Translations under genes and position numbers: made by a program | Source of the DNA: Nostocales cyanobacterium LEGE 11386 | GTDB taxonomy: Bacteria; Cyanobacteriota; Cyanobacteriia; Cyanobacteriales; Nostocaceae | Assembly: GCA_015207155.1 (NCBI GenBank) | Contig: JADEXK010000042.1 | Span: forward strand, 1 to 52,653 | Length of the DNA: 52,653 nt | Direction: 5' to 3' | Notes under the pieces: generated by a model | Databases searched by the model: none | Seen by the model: only the letters and a program-made list of their open reading frames with translations | Told to the model about the DNA's origin: nothing | Part shown: piece after piece, positions 45,901-52,653 of the stretch | How positions within the stretch are numbered: the first letter of the stretch is position 1 | Layout: every line of letters begins with the position of its first letter

Positions 45901-47534
45901 AGAATTTAATTCCCCAAGGAATTGGTCATTTTTGGAGTGTCACACCCAATGATAGTTTGCCCAACAATACACCAGATGAATTTTTTGATAATTGTCAAAA
46001 TCTTGGGTTTTACAGTCTATTATTTTTAGCGCAAGCATTGGCAGAACAAAATGTTACTCAGCCAATAAAGTTAATGGTTGTTAGTAGCAATTTACATGAC
46101 GTAACTGGTGAAGAAATGTTATGTCCTGAAAAAGCTACAGTGCTGAGTCCATGCAAGGTAATTCCCCAAGAATATCCCAACATCACCTGTTGTAATGTTG
46201 ATGTGGTGCTGCCAAAATCTGCAACTCAGTTATCAGAAAAACTCATAAACTACCTACTGGCAGAATTTACAGCGCAGTCAACAGATGTAGTGGTTGCTTA
46301 CCGTCAACATCATCGCTGGATTCAAAACTACAAGGCTGTGCGTTTAGATAAAAACATCGCTGACAAAACCAAGTTAAGATCAGGAGGTGTTTATTTAATC
46401 ACTGGTGGATTGGGGGGTATTGGTTTAGTTTTAGCAAAATATCTAGCTCAAACACTGCAAGCTAAATTAATTTTGTTAGGACGCAAAGGTCTTCCTGAAA
46501 AACATCAATGGTCGCAATGGTTAGCAACTCATGATGAAAACGATGAAGTCAGCAGCAAGCTCAAAAGCGTGATGGAGCTAGAGGAATTAGGTGCTGAAGT
46601 TGAGGTAATCAGTGCTGATGTGGCTAATGAGCGACAAATGCAAACCGCGATCGCGATCGCTACTGAGCGTTTTGGTACTATTCATGGTGTGATTCACGCC
46701 GCAGGAATTGTTGATGATGCATATAACATTATTCAAGAAACTTCTAAAATCCAAAGTCAATCACAATTTCATCCTAAAGCCTATGGATTATTTGTCTTAG
46801 AAAAAGTTTTGCAAGGAAAACAGTTAGATTTTTGTTTATTAACATCCTCATCATCTTCTGTTTTAGGAGGTTTAGGATTGATTTCTTATGCCGCAGCGAA
46901 CATCTTTATGGATGTTTATGCCCAAAAATATAACCAAACCAATTCATTTACTTATATCAGTGTTAACTGGGATACCTGGCAAAGTAAAAATGGGAAAAAG
47001 CAAGCAGCAACTATAGGATTAGGATTAGACAAATTACGGATGACTCAACAGGAAGGTGTAGAGGCTTTTAAGCGGATTCTATCAATGCATGAAATCTCTC
47101 AAGTTGTTGTTTCATCTGGAGACCTGCAAGCGAGAATTGACCAATGGATCAAACTGAAATCTTTACGCAATAATGCATCTATTCACCAAGAAAAATTAAT
47201 TTCCCACCACCAAAGACCAAACTTACAAACCGCATATGTTGCCACCAGAAATGAAATAGAGCAAACTGTTGCCAACATTTGGCAACAACTTATTGGTGTC
47301 AAACAGATAGGAATCTATGACAACTTTTTCGAGTTGGGAGGAGACTCACTCTTAGGAACTCAAATCATTTCCCAATTGCGTCAATCTTTCCAAATAGATT
47401 TGCCTTTACGTAGTTTATTTAATGAGCCTACTATAGCTGGTATATCAGGATATATTGCCGATATTGTTGGCAAAAATCAAAATTTATTTGTTTTCTCCAG
47501 CACTGCTTTAAGTGATTCAGAAATAGAGTTATAA
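42915..47534 (+). CDS. Type I PKS module: KS-AT-KR-ACP
   Basis: 1539 residues. KS 14-440: active-site Cys in TTCSTSLVTTH (near 185), EAHGTGTSLGDP, TNIGHLGPAAGV. AT 530-830: MFSGQGAQYVNMG, GHSIGEYVAA (Ser near 630), and HAFHS near 727, the malonyl-CoA form. KR about 950-1400: ITGGLGGIGLVLAKYL (NADPH), HAAGIVDDAYN (B-type Asp), Ser-rich LLTSSSSSVLGG, SYAAANIFMD (catalytic Tyr and Asn). ACP has YDNFFELGGDSLLGTQ (Ser near 1478). No DH, ER or methyltransferase. It should extend the upstream aminoacyl chain by one malonate and reduce it, giving a gamma-amino-beta-hydroxy acid (statine-like) from the Dab residue. Confidence 0.95.
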   Translation: MNEFVNTNNQYNGLEIAIIGMSGLFSGAKNIDEFWQNLRDGLESISFFSEYELEKLGVEPTIFRAPNYVKANGTVQDIELFDASFFGFSPREAEIMDPQQRFLLEYAWEALENAGYISDFYKNQIGVFAGASINTYISNIYSHPDIVASVDGFQISIANDPDFLSTRVSYKLNLQGPSYTVQTTCSTSLVTTHLACQSLLSGECDIALAGGVSLSKQAGYFYQEGGIYSPDGHCRAFDAQAQGTVKGKGLGLVVLKRLEDALADGDCIHAIIKGSAINNDGSAKVSYSAPSIDGQAKVIQAAQTMAEVEPETIAYIEAHGTGTSLGDPIEITALTQVFSAKTQKKNFCAIGSVKTNIGHLGPAAGVASLIKTVLALKHKQIPPSLHFEKPNPQIDFANTPFYVNTKLSEWKTNGIPRRAGVSSFGFGGTNAHVILEEAPIIEPSGPSRPDQLLLLSAKTITALETATANLVAHIQQHTDLQLADIAYTLGVGRRAFAYRRMLVCQNLEDAVQSLNSLDDQRVFTHYQEPCNRPVVFMFSGQGAQYVNMGQELYQRESTFTKHVDDCCELLKPLLGIDLRTVLYPSTETATAAAQQLLQTAITQPALFVIEYALSQLWMSWGVRPEVMIGHSIGEYVAACLAGVFSLEDALKLVAIRGKLMQQLPKGAMLSVQMSEQQIQPLLNPELSLAVSNSPLNCVISGTTAAIEELQQKLLDKEIKYRKLHTSHAFHSQMMEPIIKPFTQLLETVKLNPPKIPFISNISGTWITATEATDPNYWAQHLRQAVRFSEGITELLKQSERILLEVGPGRTLSSLAKQHQTNEQAVLTSMRHPQEQQSDLAFLLHTIGRLWLLGIKVDWPSFYAHEHRHRVPLPTYPFERQRYWLEAKSQTALTKPQEELVNKKPDIADWFYVPCWQESTLVELKQKELAAQNSCWLMFVDNYGVAATIAEKLRQQNQNVITVEVGKQFAQLNDFAFIIDPQQRDDYNILLQTLQTQNLIPQGIGHFWSVTPNDSLPNNTPDEFFDNCQNLGFYSLLFLAQALAEQNVTQPIKLMVVSSNLHDVTGEEMLCPEKATVLSPCKVIPQEYPNITCCNVDVVLPKSATQLSEKLINYLLAEFTAQSTDVVVAYRQHHRWIQNYKAVRLDKNIADKTKLRSGGVYLITGGLGGIGLVLAKYLAQTLQAKLILLGRKGLPEKHQWSQWLATHDENDEVSSKLKSVMELEELGAEVEVISADVANERQMQTAIAIATERFGTIHGVIHAAGIVDDAYNIIQETSKIQSQSQFHPKAYGLFVLEKVLQGKQLDFCLLTSSSSSVLGGLGLISYAAANIFMDVYAQKYNQTNSFTYISVNWDTWQSKNGKKQAATIGLGLDKLRMTQQEGVEAFKRILSMHEISQVVVSSGDLQARIDQWIKLKSLRNNASIHQEKLISHHQRPNLQTAYVATRNEIEQTVANIWQQLIGVKQIGIYDNFFELGGDSLLGTQIISQLRQSFQIDLPLRSLFNEPTIAGISGYIADIVGKNQNLFVFSSTALSDSEIEL

Positions 47535-47594
47535 ATTAATCTAAAAACATGCTTTTAATCAATTGTTTCTTCATGATGATTGTCATTGACCGAT

Positions 47595-47635
47595 ACTGAA
47601 CACAAATGACTTTAACTGTGTTCAGTTACCAGGAG
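47595..47635 (+). promoter_or_regulatory. Perfect 10-base-pair hairpin just before the Shine-Dalgarno of the next NRPS
   Basis: ACTGAACACA (47595-47604) pairs with TGTGTTCAGT (47617-47626) over a 12-base loop. Four bases later comes the strongest ribosome site in the operon (AGGAG, 47631-47635), eight bases before the ATG at 47644. The position suggests mRNA end protection, translational control or a promoter-proximal operator. The rest of the 109-base gap shows nothing else certain. Confidence 0.45.
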
Positions 47636-47643
47636 ATATATTT

Positions 47644-50600
47644 ATGCAAACTATCGGTCAAATTCTAACTTACCTTGAGAGTTTAGACATAAAACTCAGA
47701 ATTGATGGTAATCGTATCTATTGTAATGATCCTCAAGGGAAGCTGACATCTGAATTGAGGAAACAGTTGCGTGATCGCAAAAATGAAATCCTTCAGTTTA
47801 TACATGATCAATCCTCAAATTCCACAGGCGATCGCATACTACCAGTTCCCAGAGATATCGATTTACCCCTCTCTTTTGCCCAGCAAAGATTGTGGTTTCT
47901 CAATCAATTGGAGCCAAATAATGCTATTTACAATGTTTCCTTTCCCCTGCGTCTGCTCGGTAAACTCAATGTAGTGGCATTACAACAAAGTCTCAACGAA
48001 ATTGTTCGTCGTCACGAAATTTTACGAACTACTTTTACAGTTATAGACAACCAACCAGTCCAAGTTATTGCTCCCATCTTGGTCTTGCAGCTACCTATAG
48101 TAGATTTACAAAATTTGCCAGCAACAGAACAGCAAGCGGAAGTTCTGCGACTAGTTGCTCAAGACACCCAATTACTTTTTGACTTGACAAAAGGCCCCTT
48201 ACTACGAGCTAGTCTACTCAAGTTAAGCCAGCAAGAACACGTAGCATTATTCACAATGCACCACATCGTTTCTGACGGTTGGTCATTAGATATACTAATC
48301 AAAGAGTTAGGGGTGCTTTACGAAACTTTCTGTAAGGGTGAATCTATTCAAGACGCTTCGCCAACACCATTAGCAGAACTACCAATACAATATGCAGACT
48401 TTGCAGCTTGGCAAAGACAATGGCTGCAAGGAGAAGTACTAGAAACGCAAATATCTTACTGGCGATCGCAGTTAAATGGTGCGCCCTCGTTGCTAGAATT
48501 ACCCACAGACTACCCACGACCAGCTATTCAGTCTTTCCCAGGCGCTAGACATTCATTTAGACTATCTCCAGAGCAAACACAGGCGCTGAAAACACTCAGC
48601 CAGCAGCAAGGAAGCACTTTATTTATGACCTTGCTGGCAATATTCAAAACCTTCTTGCACCGCTACACAGGAAGTAGCGATATTGTTGTCGGTTCACCCA
48701 TCGCCAACCGCAATCGCAGTGAAATAGAAGGGTTAATTGGCTTTTTTGTCAATACTTTAGTGCTGCGAACCGATGTATCTGGCAATCCCAGATGGCGAGA
48801 GTTGCTGCATCGAGTGAGAGAAGTGGCTTTAGGAGCTTATGCTCACCAAGATATGCCCTTTGAACAACTTGTAGAACATTTGCAACCACAGCGAAACTTA
48901 AGTTATACCCCGCTATTTCAGGTGATGTTTGTGCTGCAAAATGCACAAAATTCAGATATTCAGTTGTCAGGTTTAACCTTAAGTGCGTTAGAAACTAACA
49001 ACGACAATGCAAAATTTGATTTGACACTGGATATCAGCGAAACTCCTGAAGGATTGACGGCGAATCTGGAATATAACACCGATTTATTTACAGATCAGAC
49101 CATACACCGGATGGCAAGACATTTACAAACATTAGTCTGTGGAGTAATTGCTAATCCAGAGGCGCGGCTATCGGAGTTACCACTATTAACAAAAACCGAG
49201 CAATATCAGTTATTAACAGAGTGGAATAATACTATTACTAAGTATCCTCAAGATATATGTATTCATCAGTTATTTGAAAGTCAAGTAGAACAGACACCTG
49301 ACGCAGTAGCAGTAGAATTTGTCAACGAAAAGCTTACCTATAGAGAACTCAACCAAAAAGCCAATCAACTAGCACATTATCTGCGTTCATTGGGAGTAAA
49401 ACCAGAAGTATTAGTAGGGATTTGTGTAGAACGCTCTTTAAATATGGTCATTGGATTATTAGCCATCCTCAAAGCAGGTGGCGCATACATCCCCATAGAC
49501 CCCAGTTATCCCCCAGAAAGACTAGCATTCATCCTAGAAGATGCTCAAGTGTCTGTATTGTTAACTCAAGCATCATTGCAAGACACAATCCCCCAACACC
49601 AAGCACAAATCATCTGTTTAGACACTGATTGGCAATTCATTCAACAACACAGCCAAGATAATTTAGTTTCTCAACTCACTTTTGAAAATTTAGCATATAC
49701 CATCTACACCTCTGGTTCCACAGGTAAACCCAAAGGCGTACAAATTCCCCACCAAGCCTTGAGTAACTTTCTGTGGTCAATGAAACACACCCCAGGAATT
49801 AGTCAAGAGGATATTTTACTGGCAGTTACAACCTATAGTTTTGATATTGCCGCATTAGAATTATTTTTACCGCTGATTGTGGGTGCTAGTTTGGTGATTG
49901 TTAGTCGGGAAGTTGCTAGTGATGGTAGACAGTTATTAGCAACATTGCATGATACCCAAGCGACAATCATGCAAGCGACACCCGCAACATGGCAATTACT
50001 ATTAGCCGCAGGTTGGAGTGGAAATGAGCAATTAAAAGTTCTCTGTGGTGGCGAAGCTTTACCTGCACCTCTAGCAGCACAATTACAGCAATGCTGTGCT
50101 TGTGTGTGGAATATGTATGGCCCGACGGAAACGACAATTTGGTCAGCTGCATCTGAGGTGAAAACAGTGAACGGTGCTGTCAGTATTAGTCAGCCAATTG
50201 CGAATACACAAATTTATATCCTGGATGACAATCATCAGTTAGTACCTGTGGGTGTACCCGGTCAAGTGTGTATTGCTGGGGATGGGTTAGCTAGGGGTTA
50301 TTTCCATCGTCCTGATTTGACAGCAGAGAAATTTATCCCCAATCCTTTTGGTCAACAAGGTGAGCGACTTTATCAAACGGGTGATTTAGCACGTTATTTG
50401 CCGAGTGGCGAGATAGAATACATTGGTCGTATTGACTACCAAGTTAAACTGCGTGGTTTCCGCATTGAATTAGGCGAGATTGAAGCAGTCATCAATCAAT
50501 ATCCCACAGTGCGAGAAACTGTAGTCACAGTCCGGGAAAATGTCTTAAATTCTCTAAGTTTAGTCGCTTATGTAGTTCCTCAAGCCGAGCAAACATTGGC

Positions 50601-52653
50601 AATTACAGAATTGCGGAAATTCTTAGAGTCGAAGTTACCAAGTTATATGATACCCGGTGCTGTTGTCACACTGGAGGCGCTACCACTGACACCTAATGGT
50701 AAAGTTGACCGTAAAGCTTTACCTGCTCCTGATTTGACACAGCTATCATCAGTCAATATTCTTCCTCCCACTACACCGATTGAGAATTTATTAGCGGGTA
50801 TTTGGTCTGAAGTACTGGGGATTGATAACGTTGGTGTGGAGCAAAATTTCTTTGATTTGGGAGGACATTCTTTACTTGCGACTCGCGTCATGTCCCAGAT
50901 TCGCCAAGTGTTTCAAGTCGAGTTACCTTTACGTTGTTTGTTTGAACAACCCACGATTGCGGGACTCGCCAGTGAAATTGAAACGGCGATTCAGGCTAAC
51001 TCAGGAGTTGAACAGACGAAGATTAAAAAAGTTGAGCGATCGCATCCTTTACCTTTATCATTTGCTCAACAACGATTATGGTTTCTCGACCAATTTGAGC
51101 CAAACAGTCCTTTCTACAATATACCTGCGGCTGTTCGTCTAACAGGAGAATTAAATCTCAACGCATTACAACAAAGCTTCAATGAAATTATCAGTCGCCA
51201 TGAAGCATTGAGAACGAATTTCCAGACAGTTGAAGGACAAGCAGTGGCTGTTATCTCGGAAGCGACATCGCTTGTATTGCCCTTACTCGACCTCAGTGAA
51301 TTACCTTCAGAACAACAAGAAGTTGAAGTAAAACAACAGGCTCTAAAAGAAGCACAACAACCTTTTGACATCATCAGCGACCTTTTATTACGGGTAAAAC
51401 TATTACGTCTGGATGCACAAGAACACATTGTGCTATTGACAATGCACCACATTGCTGCTGATGCTTGGTCAGTCGGTGTACTGGTGCAGGAGTTAGCCAA
51501 ACTTTATCCAGCCTTCTGTAATGGACAACTTTCACCGTTGATAGAACTGCCAATACAGTATGTAGATTTTGCAGCTTGGCAACGACAATGGCTGCAAGGA
51601 GAAGTACTACAATCACAAATATCTTATTGGCGATCGCAATTAGAAGATGCACCCAAAGTATTAGAGTTACCCACAGACTACCCCAGACCAGCAATTCAGA
51701 CATTCCAAGGTGCAATTTACTCATTTAAATTATCAAAAGAATTATCCGTAGCCTTAAACAAATTCAGCCAGCAGCAGGGAAGTACTTTATTTATGACCCT
51801 GTTAGCAGCTTTCCAAACACTGCTATGGCGATACACAGGGCAAGATGATATTGTAGTCGGTTCACCTATTGCCAATCGTAACCGGGCAGAGATAGAAGGG
51901 TTAATTGGATTTTTTGTCAATACTCTGGTGTTAAGAACCAACTTGGCAGGTAATCCCAGCTTTGAGGAGCTATTAAAACGGGTGCGCGAGGTAGCGTTAG
52001 GAGCTTATGCACATCAAGATTTACCGTTTGAGTTGTTAGTTGAGGAACTACAACCACAGCGAGATTTGAGCCATTCACCACTGTTTCAAGTGATGTTTGT
52101 GCTTCAGAATGCCCCCATGTCTGCGTTAGAGTTACCTGGTTTGACTTTCACCCCCTGGGAAATTGATAGCAGTAATGCCAAGTTTGATTTGACTCTTTAC
52201 ATGAGTGAAACAGAGTCAGGACTAGTTGGTAATTTAGAATATAATACCGACTTATTCCGGGAAAGTTCTATCCACGGGATGGTAGAACATTGGCAAACTT
52301 TGCTGTCTGGAATTGTGGCTAATCCACAGCAGCGATTATCACAGTTACCACTGTTGACAGAACCTGAAAAACAGCAATTGCTGCGAGAGTGGAATGATAC
52401 TCAAGTTGATTATCCCCAAGAGCAATGTATTCATCAGTTGTTTGAAGCGCAAGTAGAACGCACACCTGATGCAGTAGCAGTAGTGTTTGAAGATGAGCAG
52501 TTGACTTATCAGCAATTAAACACCAGAGCCAATCAACTAGCACATTATCTACGTTCATTGGGAGTCAAACCAGAAGTATTAGTAGGGATTTGTGTAGAGC
52601 GCTCTTTAAATATGGTCATTGGATTATTAGCCATCCTCAAAGCAGGTGGCGCA
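47644..52653 (+). CDS. NRPS, TubC docking-C-A(Gly)-PCP-C-A..., runs off the window
   Basis: The ATG at 47644 follows AGGAG by eight bases; the frame stays open for 1670 codons to the edge. Residues 1-55 form a TubC-type docking domain (ILTYLESLDIKLRIDGNRIY; LTSELRKQLRDRKNEIL). C1 from 75: LPLSFAQQRLWFLNQLEP, HHIVSDGWS near 206. A1 538-1030: TIYTSGSTGKPKGVQIPHQ, MYGPTETTIWSA; hand-read code DILQLGMIWK, against Gly DILQLGLIWK. PCP has FFDLGGHSLLATR (Ser near 1078). C2 1136-1570: HHIAADAWSVGVL near 1268. A second A domain begins near 1595 (CIHQLFEAQVERTP). It accepts the PKS-extended chain and adds glycine, then an unknown residue. Both A domains begin with nearly identical DNA. The thioesterase or release domain must lie beyond the window. 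Confidence 0.95.
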   Translation, partial: MQTIGQILTYLESLDIKLRIDGNRIYCNDPQGKLTSELRKQLRDRKNEILQFIHDQSSNSTGDRILPVPRDIDLPLSFAQQRLWFLNQLEPNNAIYNVSFPLRLLGKLNVVALQQSLNEIVRRHEILRTTFTVIDNQPVQVIAPILVLQLPIVDLQNLPATEQQAEVLRLVAQDTQLLFDLTKGPLLRASLLKLSQQEHVALFTMHHIVSDGWSLDILIKELGVLYETFCKGESIQDASPTPLAELPIQYADFAAWQRQWLQGEVLETQISYWRSQLNGAPSLLELPTDYPRPAIQSFPGARHSFRLSPEQTQALKTLSQQQGSTLFMTLLAIFKTFLHRYTGSSDIVVGSPIANRNRSEIEGLIGFFVNTLVLRTDVSGNPRWRELLHRVREVALGAYAHQDMPFEQLVEHLQPQRNLSYTPLFQVMFVLQNAQNSDIQLSGLTLSALETNNDNAKFDLTLDISETPEGLTANLEYNTDLFTDQTIHRMARHLQTLVCGVIANPEARLSELPLLTKTEQYQLLTEWNNTITKYPQDICIHQLFESQVEQTPDAVAVEFVNEKLTYRELNQKANQLAHYLRSLGVKPEVLVGICVERSLNMVIGLLAILKAGGAYIPIDPSYPPERLAFILEDAQVSVLLTQASLQDTIPQHQAQIICLDTDWQFIQQHSQDNLVSQLTFENLAYTIYTSGSTGKPKGVQIPHQALSNFLWSMKHTPGISQEDILLAVTTYSFDIAALELFLPLIVGASLVIVSREVASDGRQLLATLHDTQATIMQATPATWQLLLAAGWSGNEQLKVLCGGEALPAPLAAQLQQCCACVWNMYGPTETTIWSAASEVKTVNGAVSISQPIANTQIYILDDNHQLVPVGVPGQVCIAGDGLARGYFHRPDLTAEKFIPNPFGQQGERLYQTGDLARYLPSGEIEYIGRIDYQVKLRGFRIELGEIEAVINQYPTVRETVVTVRENVLNSLSLVAYVVPQAEQTLAITELRKFLESKLPSYMIPGAVVTLEALPLTPNGKVDRKALPAPDLTQLSSVNILPPTTPIENLLAGIWSEVLGIDNVGVEQNFFDLGGHSLLATRVMSQIRQVFQVELPLRCLFEQPTIAGLASEIETAIQANSGVEQTKIKKVERSHPLPLSFAQQRLWFLDQFEPNSPFYNIPAAVRLTGELNLNALQQSFNEIISRHEALRTNFQTVEGQAVAVISEATSLVLPLLDLSELPSEQQEVEVKQQALKEAQQPFDIISDLLLRVKLLRLDAQEHIVLLTMHHIAADAWSVGVLVQELAKLYPAFCNGQLSPLIELPIQYVDFAAWQRQWLQGEVLQSQISYWRSQLEDAPKVLELPTDYPRPAIQTFQGAIYSFKLSKELSVALNKFSQQQGSTLFMTLLAAFQTLLWRYTGQDDIVVGSPIANRNRAEIEGLIGFFVNTLVLRTNLAGNPSFEELLKRVREVALGAYAHQDLPFELLVEELQPQRDLSHSPLFQVMFVLQNAPMSALELPGLTFTPWEIDSSNAKFDLTLYMSETESGLVGNLEYNTDLFRESSIHGMVEHWQTLLSGIVANPQQRLSQLPLLTEPEKQQLLREWNDTQVDYPQEQCIHQLFEAQVERTPDAVAVVFEDEQLTYQQLNTRANQLAHYLRSLGVKPEVLVGICVERSLNMVIGLLAILKAGGA

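Overview
The window is accessory DNA from a filamentous, probably heterocyst-forming cyanobacterium (Nostoc/Anabaena type). The call rests on the many GCGATCGC (HIP1) octamers on both strands, AMIN-domain TonB receptors, Rpn-family cytosolic proteins, short dispersed repeats and cyanobacterial-style FAAL/NRPS/PKS genes. No rRNA, tRNA or CRISPR array was seen.

Region 1 (1-8044, minus strand) is an iron-siderophore module: TonB-dependent receptor, FecB-type lipoprotein, sucrase/ferredoxin-like protein and half of an ABC exporter whose end was removed by an insertion sequence entering from the left edge. A PchR-type AraC regulator and an Rpn-family remnant lie upstream. Region 2 (8328-17042, minus strand) is a second version: two intact ABC exporter half-transporters, an AraC N-terminal fragment, a DUF1636-type cysteine protein preceded by the tail of a lost FecB gene, a second FecB and a second AMIN-TonB receptor.

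Region 3 (about 17060-22550) is recombination debris: an internally deleted AraC gene cut off next to a transposase remnant, a zinc-ribbon microprotein, a full Rpn protein, at least three FecB/AraC/ABC fragments (one a FecB-ABC fusion ORF), and two long direct repeats whose order is swapped between the two copies.

Region 4 (22551 to the right edge, plus strand) is a hybrid NRPS/PKS assembly line, read as FAAL-ACP-C-A-MT-PCP-C / methyltransferase / SyrP-like hydroxylase / interface-A(Asp)-PCP-E / free C / diaminobutyrate aminotransferase / half-C-A-PCP / KS-AT-KR-ACP / TubC-C-A(Gly)-PCP-C-A... It continues past the window. Hand-read A-domain codes suggest a basic Orn-type residue, Asp, a Dab-like residue and Gly. 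A SyrP-type dioxygenase directly upstream of a catalytically dead C-like interface domain and an Asp-specific A domain is the signature of beta-hydroxyaspartate siderophores. With a FAAL starter, the product is most likely an acylated beta-hydroxy-Asp lipopeptide siderophore, similar in logic to the cyanochelin class. Regions 1-2 would export it, re-import the ferric form and release the iron. The product and the shared regulation are inferences; the domains and motifs are read directly.
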